Translations under genes and position numbers: made by a program
Assembly: GCA_964569385.1 (NCBI GenBank)
Contig: CAZMUM010000009.1
Coordinates: forward strand, 54,300 to 118,299
From: JAADHX01 sp964569385
GTDB taxonomy: Bacteria > Actinomycetota > Acidimicrobiia > Acidimicrobiales > Poriferisodalaceae
DNA: 64,000 nucleotides
Reading direction: 5' to 3'
Part shown: piece by piece, positions 26,891-36,626 of the stretch
Layout of the letters: each line of letters begins with the position of its first letter
Numbering within the stretch: the first letter of the stretch is position 1
Notes under the pieces: model-generated
The model's input: the letters and a program-made list of their open reading frames with translations, nothing else
What the model was told of the DNA's origin: nothing
Database searches by the model: none

Positions 26891-28780
26891 CTACACCACC
26901 TTCAAGGCGATGTCGCTTCCCGCGCCGTGGTTGCGAGATCGTACGGTCTGCATAGCGTTGACCTTCAGCTCATCGTCGTCACCAAAGCACGTGTCCAGGA
27001 CCAGGATCAGCGATGGCTCGAGTGCCACCATGGCCTCGACCACCCCAAGAGTGAGCGCCTTCCCGACGTAGACGAGAAGCTGCGCATCCTCAACCGAGTA
27101 GACCACCTCGTCGGCGAGCTCTACTTGTCTGACGTCGGCGGTGAGCTCGAAGCCGGCCTTCAGCAGGAGCTCGGTGACGATGGCTGATTCTGTTGCGCCT
27201 TCGCGCACGTTGTCAGCAAACAGTGTCAGGGCCCCCTCTACGTCAGAAGCGCCACTGCGCGCAGGCCACACCTCGAAGTTCGAGGCCTCCAGCCGGTAAC
27301 TGAGAAATCCGGCGACGGGATCGCCCCCGAGCGTCCCGTCAGCTTCGGCTTCCAAAGCATCGTGTGCACCGATGAGGCGTGCCCGCGTGATGTCGGCAAC
27401 CGTCTCGTAGTCGTCGTAGCCGGTGGGTTCCGGGAGCTGCACCAGAATGAACCGTCTGTTCCCCCCGTCCTCCTGGTTGAGTTTCCAGACCGCCTCACCC
27501 GTGGCACCAGAACCAGCAAAGAAGTCGAGCACAAGGTCTTCGCTATTCGAGTTGGTAGCAAGCCGGAGCATCCGTTCGATAAGCCTCGTGGGCTTCGGAG
27601 TATCAAACACCGAGTCTGAAGACGCGAACGTGACTCGCTCGAGAAGCTCCTTCTTCGCTTCCTGAGTATGGCCGACGTCCTCGTATTTCCACAGGGTTTG
27701 AGGGACCTTCCCCGCCTTGACCTCGCTAAGGAAGATTTTCTGTTGTGGTACGGCATTCCCGTCCTCCCCCCACCAGATTCGGTTATCGGCGTCTAGCTCA
27801 TCCATGGCCTCTGGAGAGACGGTCCAGTAGCGACCGTCGGGCGGTCCATCAAGCTGTCGACCACCAGGACAAGCGACCTCGTAGGTGCCCTTGCTGTAAT
27901 AGTTCCGAGCAGACAGATCGGCGGGCTTCCACGAACCTCTCTCATCATCATCGGGGTTCTTGTACCGCGCCTCCATCTCCTCGGTCCGCGGCAGGAGGTT
28001 CGGAAGCCAGAGCGAAGAGTTCCGGGCATAGCAGTGGATGTAATCATGGTCATCGCTGAAATGCCTCGCCGTGTTCTTCGGGCTGTAGACCTTCTGCCAG
28101 ATGCAGGTGGCGATAAAGTTCTCCGGGCCGAATATCTCGTCCATCAAGAATCGGAGGTTGTGAACTTCGTGGTCATCGATCGTTGCGAAGATCACGCCAT
28201 CAGACTTGAGAAGATTCCGAGCCAGAGCCAGGCGTGGGTACATCATCGACAGCCAGTTCGAGTGGTACCGCCCGTTGGTCTCAGCGTTGGCCCGCAGCTT
28301 GACACCGTCGTCGTCAACCTGCCCGGAGAACCGCAGGTAGCTTTCAAGCCCTTCCCGAAAATTATCGGGATAGATGAACTCCTTGCCTGTGTTGTACGGC
28401 GGATCGATGTAGATCATCTTCACCTTGCCGTAGTAGGCCTTCTGAAGCAGTTTCAGCACCTCCAGGTTGTCGCCTTCGATCACGACATCCCGCGACTCGT
28501 CAGGATTCATCGACTTTGCGCTGTCCGGAACCAGCGTGCCGACCGAAGGCTCCTGAAGCGCTCGGACCGCTTGCTCTTTGCCGGGCCAGGTCAACCCGTA
28601 GCGTTCGCCGTCCGCCGGCTCGCGTACGCCCAGCAACAATTGAAGTCGCTCATAGTCGAGTTGATCTTCGTCGAATGCCTCTGGAAACGTTTCTCGAAGG
28701 ACCGCGTAGCGATGATCGAGAGGCGACAAACTCCCCAGTTCGAATCGCTCCGGTGTGCCAGCGGTATCTCGTTCGTTCAT
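26891..28780 (-). CDS. mod: Type III DNA adenine methyltransferase, Mod subunit
   Basis: About 629 residues. The catalytic motif DPPYNTG precedes the SAM-binding motif LDFFAGSGATG, the beta-class order used by type III Mod proteins that make N6-methyladenine and supply target recognition for Res. The central region between the motifs holds the variable recognition domain. ATG 28780 overlaps the SNF2 helicase stop (ATGA), so I prefer it to ATG 28792. It forms a compact operon SNF2-mod-res. Confidence 0.93.
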   Translation of the reverse strand: MNERDTAGTPERFELGSLSPLDHRYAVLRETFPEAFDEDQLDYERLQLLLGVREPADGERYGLTWPGKEQAVRALQEPSVGTLVPDSAKSMNPDESRDVVIEGDNLEVLKLLQKAYYGKVKMIYIDPPYNTGKEFIYPDNFREGLESYLRFSGQVDDDGVKLRANAETNGRYHSNWLSMMYPRLALARNLLKSDGVIFATIDDHEVHNLRFLMDEIFGPENFIATCIWQKVYSPKNTARHFSDDHDYIHCYARNSSLWLPNLLPRTEEMEARYKNPDDDERGSWKPADLSARNYYSKGTYEVACPGGRQLDGPPDGRYWTVSPEAMDELDADNRIWWGEDGNAVPQQKIFLSEVKAGKVPQTLWKYEDVGHTQEAKKELLERVTFASSDSVFDTPKPTRLIERMLRLATNSNSEDLVLDFFAGSGATGEAVWKLNQEDGGNRRFILVQLPEPTGYDDYETVADITRARLIGAHDALEAEADGTLGGDPVAGFLSYRLEASNFEVWPARSGASDVEGALTLFADNVREGATESAIVTELLLKAGFELTADVRQVELADEVVYSVEDAQLLVYVGKALTLGVVEAMVALEPSLILVLDTCFGDDDELKVNAMQTVRSRNHGAGSDIALKVV

Positions 28781-31707
28781 TTCAGTTCCCATCGCGCGGC
28801 GAAGAGCCGCTCGGTCGTTGTTTCAGTTGTTAGCCGCGCTTCGACCTGGTCGAGCAACTCGTCTTTCTTGGCTTCGACGTCGCGTGCGCTGTCGTCGTAT
28901 TCGCGCCATGCTCCGTCTCGGCGGGATTCGGCGTCTCGAATCTTTCGCTGGAGTGCCAGCTTCTCTGGCAGCGCGCCTGCTGTTCGGGCTGATCGTTTCA
29001 GATCCTTGATCTCCGAGTCGAGACCCTTGAGTTCAACTCGCAACGCGTGGCGCTGGTCATCGGCCCATGTGTCGAACTTGTCGATTTCTTGGTCGAACCA
29101 GGTGGCTTGTCGGTCAGCCAGGTCGGCGAGGACTTCAGATCGCCTCTTGTTGAGCGCATCGATGGCGGCTGTCGAGCCCCTCGCAGCTCCAGGAGGTGCA
29201 GTTGTCAGCTCGGCTGGCATGTCGAACATGCGCCGCGTGGCTTCGGGATCCAGTGACCGTTGGTCGTCGGTGACCGCGGCTAGGAGTAAGTGTTCCTCCA
29301 TTTCGCTCCCAGCGATTACCAGCTTCTCGACCACCAGCGAGCCAGTGCAGCCCACGAACGGTTCGAGCGCCATTGCCTTCACGTTCCACCCGCTGTAGTC
29401 AAAGACAATCGACGAGTCGGGAGTAGTTCCCTGTTTTGCTGTGTCGAGGACCCACTGAGCCATCGGGTGACCCAGTCGGTACTTGTGGGAGTGGGCAACA
29501 GGCCGGTTACCCAGATGGAAGGCGTCGCCAACACCACATCCCACCGCGGCGGATGGGACGGACGTAACGGTGAAGCAGCGAGTCTCATCGTCGAAACTGG
29601 CGTGTTCATCCAGAATCTGCTTGCTCAACCTCCACAGCAGCTCTTCAGCTCTACTGATATTCTCACGGCTCGATGCGAGGTTGACCTTGAGTCGATCGTG
29701 TACCTCTGCGTCGAAGTTCTCAAGGAGTTTTTGGCGGGTGTCGGCCATGACCTCCTCGATCTGCTCATCGAGTTCGAGCCGGAGCTGGGTGAACTCTCGG
29801 TCGATCTCATCAGGTTGTCGACAGCGTTGATAGATATCGACGATTCGCTTCTCGATGTCGACTCCGGATTGCACCGCGCCGAGGATCTCATCGCTGGCGC
29901 CGAAGACACCGGAGAACAGCTTGAACTTCTCGTCGAGTAGTTCAAACACTCGTTGGTCAGCGGCGTTCTCTCGGTTGAGGAAATTGACGACCACCACGTC
30001 GTGTTGTTGGCCATAGCGGTGGCAGCGGCCGATCCGTTGCTCGATGCGCTGAGGGTTCCAGGGCAGGTCGTAGTTGATGACAATTGAGCAGAACTGAAGG
30101 TTGATGCCTTCGGCTGCTGCCTCGGTCGCGATCATGATCTTGCCATCGTTGCGGAACTCATCGACGAGCGCTGAGCGGATGTCGGCTGCGCGTGAGCCGG
30201 TGACACGATCGGTACCTCCGTGCTCGCTCATCCATCGCCGGTAGATCTCTTTCGCCCTCTGGTCGTTGTTGGAGCCATTGAACAAGACCAGGCCGTCGGC
30301 GTAGCCGTGGTCGGACAGAAGATGCACCAGGTAGTTCTGAGTCCGTCGGGACTCGGTGAATACAATCGCCTTTTCGTTTGCCCCTAGCTCCCGGCCCATG
30401 CGGAAAGCCGCGCCGAGCGCGGCGAGAAGAGCCTCTCCCTTGGCGTTCTCAGTGATCGAGACCGCCCGATCTCGAAGAGCCTCGATCTCGCCTAGCTCCA
30501 GACGAAGTGTTTCAAGCTCTACTTCGGCTGGAGCCAGCTCGGTCGCCTGGAGTGGTTCGGGATCAGCTGGGTCCTCATCGCCGGGCCACTCATCGGCGAC
30601 TGCTTCGAGGTGATCGACATCGTCCGCTAGCAGCTGGGAATCAAGGTCATCGAGTTTCGGAGAAGACAACTTTTCGAAGTCACGGAGAGTTGACGCGAGG
30701 CGTCGAGCGAGCGTGTCGAGCGCGCCTGCGATCGCGAACGTCGAGGACGCCAACAACTTGCGCAGAACCAGCGTGAGAAGGGAACGCTGGCCGGCGGGGA
30801 GACCATAGAGCCCGGGTCGCCGGAGATACTCCGACACGAGGTCATAGAGCTCCTGCTCATCGGGGCTTGGACGGAACTCCTGTGTGAGCGGCACTCGATT
30901 GGTGAACTTCACGTACTCGATTACCTGACGGCGCAGAGTGCGATGGCACAGCGGAGCCAATCGTGCCTTCAGATCCGAGAACGTGCTCTCGTTCGACATG
31001 CGGGAATATCGAGCACGGAAGGTCTTCGCATCACCAAACGCGTGTTCGTCGATAATGCTCACCAAGCCGTACAGCTCCATCAGCGAATTCTGAAACGGGC
31101 TGGCCGTGAGCAGGATCTTGGGCACGTTTGTGAGCGCGCCTCGTATTCTCTTCCCCATTTTGTTGTCTGGTTTGTAGACGTTTCGGAGGCGGTGGGCTTC
31201 GTCGATCACGACGAGATCCCACGGGACCGAGAGCAAGTCGATCTCTTTGCCGGCGGCGAAGTGCAGCGAGCAGATCAGCACCGTGGACTTCGCGCCTGAC
31301 CGGTCGAAGGGATGTGGCGATCCGGCCTTTACCGCCGCGCTATAGGTCTTCGACTCGATCACCTCAGCCGGCAGGAAGAACTTCTCCGCCAGTTCGTCCC
31401 GCCACTGCGGGCGAAGACTCGCCGGACAAATGACAAGGATGTGCCGCTTCCCCTCGGCCCACTTCTGAGTCATCACAAGGCCGGCCTCGATCGTCTTCCC
31501 CAAGCCAACCTCATCAGCGAGAATGGCGCCCTTCGAAAGCGGCGACTTGAACGCGAACAGCGCTGCATCAACTTGGTGCGGGTTCAGATCGACCTGGGCG
31601 TCCATCAGAGCAGAGGTCAGCTTCTGCGAATCGTCAGCTGCCCGTTTCAACGTGAGCTCGTGAGCGAAGAATGTCGCTTGATGAGGAGTCAGCACCCGGC
31701 TACTCAT
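28777..31707 (-). CDS. SNF2/RapA-like helicase associated with type III RM
   Basis: About 976 residues. SNF2 helicase: DEVGLGKT (65-72), DEAH (169-172), LLTASPFQNSLMELYGL, and motif VI QRIGRCHRYGQ. The C-terminal 350 residues are rich in long charged helices (coiled coil) with a putative clamp. Relatives translocate on duplex DNA, and SNF2 helicases of this kind occur in defence islands such as DISARM. Here it precedes mod and res in an overlapping operon. ATG 31707 overlaps the upstream HTH gene stop by 8 bases, so I chose it over the longer frame from 31794. Its added function in the RM system is unknown. Confidence 0.85.
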   Translation of the reverse strand: MSSRVLTPHQATFFAHELTLKRAADDSQKLTSALMDAQVDLNPHQVDAALFAFKSPLSKGAILADEVGLGKTIEAGLVMTQKWAEGKRHILVICPASLRPQWRDELAEKFFLPAEVIESKTYSAAVKAGSPHPFDRSGAKSTVLICSLHFAAGKEIDLLSVPWDLVVIDEAHRLRNVYKPDNKMGKRIRGALTNVPKILLTASPFQNSLMELYGLVSIIDEHAFGDAKTFRARYSRMSNESTFSDLKARLAPLCHRTLRRQVIEYVKFTNRVPLTQEFRPSPDEQELYDLVSEYLRRPGLYGLPAGQRSLLTLVLRKLLASSTFAIAGALDTLARRLASTLRDFEKLSSPKLDDLDSQLLADDVDHLEAVADEWPGDEDPADPEPLQATELAPAEVELETLRLELGEIEALRDRAVSITENAKGEALLAALGAAFRMGRELGANEKAIVFTESRRTQNYLVHLLSDHGYADGLVLFNGSNNDQRAKEIYRRWMSEHGGTDRVTGSRAADIRSALVDEFRNDGKIMIATEAAAEGINLQFCSIVINYDLPWNPQRIEQRIGRCHRYGQQHDVVVVNFLNRENAADQRVFELLDEKFKLFSGVFGASDEILGAVQSGVDIEKRIVDIYQRCRQPDEIDREFTQLRLELDEQIEEVMADTRQKLLENFDAEVHDRLKVNLASSRENISRAEELLWRLSKQILDEHASFDDETRCFTVTSVPSAAVGCGVGDAFHLGNRPVAHSHKYRLGHPMAQWVLDTAKQGTTPDSSIVFDYSGWNVKAMALEPFVGCTGSLVVEKLVIAGSEMEEHLLLAAVTDDQRSLDPEATRRMFDMPAELTTAPPGAARGSTAAIDALNKRRSEVLADLADRQATWFDQEIDKFDTWADDQRHALRVELKGLDSEIKDLKRSARTAGALPEKLALQRKIRDAESRRDGAWREYDDSARDVEAKKDELLDQVEARLTTETTTERLFAARWELK

Positions 31708-31933
31708 CCTCTGTTCTGCTCTCCGCCTTTGCGGCCTCGCGTCCTCGAGACCACGACTGAACGTCCTGACGAAGCCAGAGCCGGATGTGCCCACCGCTCA
31801 TGTCGACGACTGGCCTGGGAAAGGTCTCGTAGCGATTCAGGTACGTCGTCACGCTGTTGTATTGGGCCAGGCCGAGCATCTCGGCGACCTCAGTCGCGCT
31901 CACCAAGTCATCGGTGTCGACCATTGATCCCAT
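31700..31933 (-). CDS. Small excisionase/AlpA-type HTH protein heading the SNF2-mod-res operon
   Basis: About 77 residues with a MerR/AlpA-like helix-turn-helix, LVSATEVAEMLGLAQYNSVT, and a wing region IRLWLRQDVQSWS. ATG 31933 is chosen; ATG 31924 is also possible. The gene overlaps the helicase start, so it is translationally coupled and may control expression of the restriction operon, as controller proteins of RM systems do. No partner site is proven. Confidence 0.7.
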   Translation of the reverse strand: MGSMVDTDDLVSATEVAEMLGLAQYNSVTTYLNRYETFPRPVVDMSGGHIRLWLRQDVQSWSRGREAAKAESRTEDE

Positions 31934-32051
31934 CAACGTTTAGTCTATGAACGTTGACCACAGCTCAGCGTGATGCCTTCACTCCTGAGACGCCCGCCCG
32001 GGGCGGAAGCGCCGTCTCAAGACGAGAATCAACACGTGGCGCCTCCACCGG

Positions 32052-32339
32052 CTAACCCACGTGAAGGTCGTCAGGGCTCAGCCTCAGCAGCGCGTGGATT
32101 CTGCAGGCGTCCCTCGCCGGGATCAAGTGGCGATCGCCCGACACAAGCTCGATGACCTCACTCAGGTCGAGATCGAACCCCTTTGCTACTACCTCGATTG
32201 GGTCGCCGGTTTCGATCATCCATCGGTAGAGGAACATGCGGATCGGGTCCGCGGAGACCATCGGTTCGGGCGCTGGACCCGGGTCGAGGTAGGGGCGGAG
32301 TCGATCCACCAGGCTCAATCTCTTGCGGCGGAGTCTCAT
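32052..32339 (-). CDS. Small HTH-like protein at the end of the T4SS operon
   Basis: A 95-residue basic protein. The segment DPIEVVAKGFDLDLSEVIEL followed by RDACRIHALLRLSPDDLHVG looks like a helix-turn-helix followed by a short effector helix. Its ATG overlaps the VirB4 gene stop (ATGA), so it is the last gene of the T4SS operon. Perhaps a feedback regulator; no direct evidence. Confidence 0.55.
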   Translation of the reverse strand: MRLRRKRLSLVDRLRPYLDPGPAPEPMVSADPIRMFLYRWMIETGDPIEVVAKGFDLDLSEVIELVSGDRHLIPARDACRIHALLRLSPDDLHVG

Positions 32340-33706
32340 ACGGTCAGCCTTCCGTCGGTGTCACAGATATCCCATTCCGCGGATCCGATGCGGTGTTGCA
32401 CGATGGCGGTGTGATCTCCAACTCGCCACAACGCTCGGCCCACGGCGAGCTTGGGCAGTAACTCGGCTTCGACGTTGGTGAGGCCGAGCATGCTCTTCGC
32501 TTCGGGGACTTGATCGCTGGATTGGCGAAAGAGAATCCGTGTCTGGGTGTCGGCGAGTAGACCCATCGAGACCTTCGCCGCTGAAGTGCCGTCGTCGGTT
32601 TGAGCCCGTAGGTCGGAGATGCGGTGGGCGACGGAAATGTTGGCAACTCCGTAGGCACGGGCAAGCTTCTGGCACGATTGGTAGTACTTGGCGACTCGCT
32701 CGGAACCGAGGAGCGCCCAGATCTCTTCAAGGACTTGGATGCGCCGTGGTACGTCTTCGCTTTCGGGGGCGGCGAGCAGGGCTTGGAGCCATCCCGTCGC
32801 GGCGATCATGACGACGGTCAGAGCGTCGGGGTCTTGATGCACGGCCGAGAGGTCGATGACGACTCCGCGGCCGGACCAGTCGAGGCTCACAGTGGACGGT
32901 CCGTCGAACATGCCTCGTAACGGCCCGTCGAGGAGCTTGCCGAGTCCGTGCCGCAATTCGGCGATGGAGCGGGCAAGGTCACGGGCGGTTTCCTCGGCTG
33001 ACCGAGCCAACATCTCGTCTGTCGGGGTGGCGAGAAGGTCGACAACATCGCGCAGTGTCGGCACCCGGTCGCCGGTCTCGGCGTCAGTGACGATGTCGAT
33101 GACCCAGCTCAGCGCGGCTTCTTCGGTCGCCGAGAGATCGCGTCGCAGCATCGAAGCGGCGAGCGCGCCAGTCATCTGAGTTCGCCGCGCCCGTAGCTCT
33201 GCATTGGATGCGACGTAGGGGCCGGCGTCGAGCGGGTTGAGGCGGGTTCGACCGCCTGGGAAGAGGGCGAGGCGGCTCAGACCAAGTGCGTCGGCGAGTG
33301 GCCCGTATTCGCCCTTGGGGTCGAGGATGGCAACCCATCGCGGCTTGCCGTCCGAGCCGAGCAGGCCGACCATGCGGTACAGCATCGTCTTGACCGCCGA
33401 CGATTTTCCGGCGCCGACCATGCCCAGCACCAAGATGTTCGGGCTCGTGATGACACCGTCGGTGTAGAGCTGGAATGGATCGAAGTGCCACGCCGCTCCC
33501 CCGGCGGAGAGGTCTTCGCCGACATATATCCCGCGTGGCCCAAGTCCGCTGTCGGCATGGAACGGATACAGCGCGCTGACGTGCGCTGTGGTGGCACGGT
33601 GGCGCGGGATGCGCAGTCCCGGTGGAAACATTGCCCCACCGATTGGCTTGTCCTTGTCAGCAGCTTTGGCATCGGTCCTTCGGCGTGCGAGCGTGCGCAT
33701 GGTCAT
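32336..33706 (-). CDS. VirB4-like T4SS ATPase
   Basis: A 456-residue conjugation ATPase corresponding to the C-terminal motor part of VirB4. It has Walker A GMVGAGKS (95-102), the AILDPKGEYG element, RTRLNPLD, and Walker B QVLEEIWALL followed by the late TQTRILFRQ sensor region. The N-terminal VirB4 portion is supplied by the separate SCO6880-type protein, the usual actinobacterial split. Powers pilus/channel assembly at the membrane. Overlaps its neighbours on both sides. Confidence 0.88.
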   Translation of the reverse strand: MTMRTLARRRTDAKAADKDKPIGGAMFPPGLRIPRHRATTAHVSALYPFHADSGLGPRGIYVGEDLSAGGAAWHFDPFQLYTDGVITSPNILVLGMVGAGKSSAVKTMLYRMVGLLGSDGKPRWVAILDPKGEYGPLADALGLSRLALFPGGRTRLNPLDAGPYVASNAELRARRTQMTGALAASMLRRDLSATEEAALSWVIDIVTDAETGDRVPTLRDVVDLLATPTDEMLARSAEETARDLARSIAELRHGLGKLLDGPLRGMFDGPSTVSLDWSGRGVVIDLSAVHQDPDALTVVMIAATGWLQALLAAPESEDVPRRIQVLEEIWALLGSERVAKYYQSCQKLARAYGVANISVAHRISDLRAQTDDGTSAAKVSMGLLADTQTRILFRQSSDQVPEAKSMLGLTNVEAELLPKLAVGRALWRVGDHTAIVQHRIGSAEWDICDTDGRLTV

Positions 33707-35208
33707 CGTCCTTTCGGGACGACACCGCGGGCGAGGGGTAGCGATGCGGTGACGGCCAGGTCGTGGCGGCCGTGCAGTGGCCGCAGTTCGAGGCCGACCG
33801 ACGCGGCGACCTGGGTGACCTCATCGGTGGCGGCTTCGAGTTCGCTGAGGCTGGTGGCCGAGACGCAGACGACTCCGGCGTAGAAGTACTCGCCGTACCC
33901 GGCGACGAGTTCTTCTTCTCGTTCCTCAACTGCTCGGGCTGCTCTGCGGTGGTGGGCTCCCACCCGGAAGCCTTTTTCGGTGCGTTGTTGGGCGTCGGAT
34001 TCGATCTTGGCGGCGTCGCGGGTGATGCTGCGTTGCGATTTCGATCTTGGGATCGGTTCGAAGAACACCGACACGGTGCGAACGGCGCCGTTGTAGAGCA
34101 TGAGTTCGCGCATCCAATCGGCGGGTACGTCGAGGCGTGGCCATTCGGCGACGTAGAGGCCTCGGTGCCAGGTTCCGTCGGTGTGCCACGCGGTCCATAT
34201 GGACTCGGCTGAGATCGGGCCGGCGTTGGCGAGCGCCACGTCACCGGCTGTGTCGGCGAGTGATCGGCTTCTGGTGTCGAGAGCGGTGCTACATGTCGGG
34301 TCGAGGCGTAGACGCATGGCGCGGGCCCACTCCCCTGGCGAGAGCGGTGGCGAGACCAGAAGGCCGGCGCCTTGTAGTCGTTGGGCGAACAGCTTCATCT
34401 CGGTCAGCAGCAACTCGACTGCGGCCTTGACTCGATCGCCTTCGTGCCTGCGGCCGACTCGAACTTTGCCGGCGTCGATGGTGACGGTTACGAGGACTTC
34501 GTGGCGGGTGCTTCGTGACCCGGCTTCGTTGAGGAGTTGTTCGTACGCGGTGCGGACGTCGTGCAGTGGGTTGTCGTCGAGGTGGTCCTTGAGCCAACGT
34601 CGGTGTTCCTCGAGCCCTGAAGGTGCGGCCCATTCCGACCAGCGGATGCTTACGACAGGGGTTCGCTCGGCAATGAAAGCCTGTAGCGCGGTGCCCCATT
34701 GGGTGACGAGCCAATCCTGTTCACCGTTGTCGATCAGCGCAAACTGGCGGCCGGCGACTCGCAGTGTTGCGGCGTAGGTGCCGGCCTTTCGGTCTCGTGA
34801 CACCGCGATCTCGGCGCTGGGCTGGCCGAGCCCGAGCGGGCCGGGGTCGACAACGATCACGTCAAGGTCGATAAGCGCGGGTGGGGCTGTTGCTTCGTCA
34901 CCGCCGACCAGCGGAACGATTGAGAACCATGCCCCTTGTCCGCTTGCTCGCTGGCGGAGATATCGGGCTCCTTGAGGTGCGAGTTCAACAAGGCTTGCGC
35001 CGTGAATGCGCAACAGCCCGAGTGTTGACCCGATTGTCAGTACCGCTAGGCCGAGCGGGACCGAGTAGGTGACCATCAGGATCGATCCGAACACCACGCC
35101 GATTGCCAGCAGCGTGAGCTGAGCGAACCCGAGGCCGAACATGAGGCCGGTCGAGTCGAGTGGGGAGAGTCGGAACCTTCGAGGCTCAGGTGTCGCTGTG
35201 GTGCTCAT
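33703..35208 (-). CDS. SCO6880-family T4SS protein (PrgI/VirB4-N-like)
   Basis: A 501-residue protein with two N-terminal membrane helices (about 22-70) and a long soluble domain. The SPPLSPGEWARAMRLRLDP and RGLYVAEWPRLDVPADWM segments match the SCO6880 family that accompanies the split VirB4 in actinobacterial transfer systems. It probably forms the membrane-linked part of the VirB4 complex. Its ATG and stop overlap the adjacent genes, so it sits within one tightly coupled operon. Confidence 0.85.
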   Translation of the reverse strand: MSTTATPEPRRFRLSPLDSTGLMFGLGFAQLTLLAIGVVFGSILMVTYSVPLGLAVLTIGSTLGLLRIHGASLVELAPQGARYLRQRASGQGAWFSIVPLVGGDEATAPPALIDLDVIVVDPGPLGLGQPSAEIAVSRDRKAGTYAATLRVAGRQFALIDNGEQDWLVTQWGTALQAFIAERTPVVSIRWSEWAAPSGLEEHRRWLKDHLDDNPLHDVRTAYEQLLNEAGSRSTRHEVLVTVTIDAGKVRVGRRHEGDRVKAAVELLLTEMKLFAQRLQGAGLLVSPPLSPGEWARAMRLRLDPTCSTALDTRSRSLADTAGDVALANAGPISAESIWTAWHTDGTWHRGLYVAEWPRLDVPADWMRELMLYNGAVRTVSVFFEPIPRSKSQRSITRDAAKIESDAQQRTEKGFRVGAHHRRAARAVEEREEELVAGYGEYFYAGVVCVSATSLSELEAATDEVTQVAASVGLELRPLHGRHDLAVTASLPLARGVVPKGR

Positions 35209-36626
35209 GATTCACGTCGGTTCCGGAGGCGGCCGAGGGGCTGAGCCCCAGCCGTCCCGCTGGGAGATGGCTGCGGTCGCGGTGATGGCTCTGCGACTGC
35301 GACCTCGATCACGCCAACACCAGGAGAACCTCCGACCGGGGTCGCGGGATACGAACCGTCTGCGGAGCCGGCTCCCGATGTGGACCCACCCGCCTCCGAC
35401 CCAGAGCCCTGAGCGCTGCCGCCAGCACGAGATGTGCGCACTGTTGTCGCTCCAGCTTGCGCGCCGGCTTCGACGGTGTCGGCGGCGGTATCAACGGTCG
35501 ACTTGGCGGCCGAGGCCACGATTCCAGCGGCTCCTGGCCCTGCACCGCCCGACGGGCCGGCGCTATCTCCACCACCTCCGGCCGAGCCGCCCGACCCAGA
35601 ACTCCCTCCTGAACCACGACCCCCCGCAGAACCCGAACCGCCCCCGCCTCCTGCGAGCCCTCGAATGCCCGCGATGGCCAATCCCCCGCCAACGACGGCG
35701 GCGCCGACCGCGGCGCTTTGCGGTGCGGCCGCGGAGGTGGCGTTCTCCACCGCGGGGATGATCTTGAAGATCATCCAGGGCATGAACGCCGTCATCAACA
35801 TGATCGCCGACCCGATAAGCATTGCCGACAGATCGGCCTCACCGGACGGCACGTCTGACGAGGCGAGTGCCTCGGCTCCGAGTCGAAACGAGATAGCCAT
35901 CACGAACTTCGACAGAATCAGGGCGATCGCCACCTCAACGCCGCGGCGGGCGATGCCGCGGGTGCCGGGGTAGGCGCGGGTGACCCAGGTGATCGGGGCG
36001 AAGGCGATGACGATGTAGATCAGCGCGGCTCGTACCAGGAGCTGTATCCAGACCAGCACTGCGCCGACGATGAAGAGCAGCCCGAACAGAATGCCCAGCA
36101 AACCTGCGAGCGATAGCTGTTCGATGTCGGCAAGGGAATCGCCGAAAGCGGCGAGCTGCTCACCATCGGCCCCGAGCAGGGTTGCTGATGCTTCGTCGAC
36201 CATCGCCAGTAGCGCTGAAGCCACGACGACCGTGAGTGCGGTGGCGAGAAACGCGATGGGTACGTCGATAAGAGCGGCGCGCCACATTGTGGAGAACTCG
36301 CCGGCGAACATTGCCCGGATCAGCGACATGAACAAGAACACAAGAACGAGCGACCCAGCAACGACCGAGGTCATGGTGGTCACCGTCGATCCGCCGTCGC
36401 TCGAGAACCAGCCACCCGTAAGATCGACCCGGGTTGATGCGCCGTTGAAAGACTGCGCGAGCGCTCCGGTGATCGAGGCGACGGCTTGGGCGATGAGCCC
36501 GAAGATGAACTCGAGTACGTACTCGACAATCGCCCGTCCGGCGTCCTCGGCGAGACCGCCGAAGAACCCTCCGATGCCGCCGAGGATGTCGCCCGGTCCT
36601 GGGATGTCGATGCCCGGAATATCCAC
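35205..36626 (-). CDS. VirB6/TrbL-like polytopic membrane protein
   Basis: A 473-residue protein with about seven membrane helices in the first 300 residues, including VVAGSLVLVFLFMSLIRAMF and ALIYIVIAFAPITWVTRAYP, typical of VirB6/TrbL inner-membrane channel components. The last 150 residues are Gly/Ser/Ala-rich and low in complexity, probably an unstructured periplasmic or cytoplasmic tail. It starts with GTG 36626, overlapping the preceding stop by one base. Confidence 0.83.
   Translation of the reverse strand: MDIPGIDIPGPGDILGGIGGFFGGLAEDAGRAIVEYVLEFIFGLIAQAVASITGALAQSFNGASTRVDLTGGWFSSDGGSTVTTMTSVVAGSLVLVFLFMSLIRAMFAGEFSTMWRAALIDVPIAFLATALTVVVASALLAMVDEASATLLGADGEQLAAFGDSLADIEQLSLAGLLGILFGLLFIVGAVLVWIQLLVRAALIYIVIAFAPITWVTRAYPGTRGIARRGVEVAIALILSKFVMAISFRLGAEALASSDVPSGEADLSAMLIGSAIMLMTAFMPWMIFKIIPAVENATSAAAPQSAAVGAAVVGGGLAIAGIRGLAGGGGGSGSAGGRGSGGSSGSGGSAGGGGDSAGPSGGAGPGAAGIVASAAKSTVDTAADTVEAGAQAGATTVRTSRAGGSAQGSGSEAGGSTSGAGSADGSYPATPVGGSPGVGVIEVAVAEPSPRPQPSPSGTAGAQPLGRLRNRRES

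Noticed and set aside
28034..29398. Long + strand open frame (454 codons) across mod and the SNF2 gene end
   Set aside because: It is antisense to two genes with clear motifs; its sequence has no domain and follows their codon pattern in mirror.
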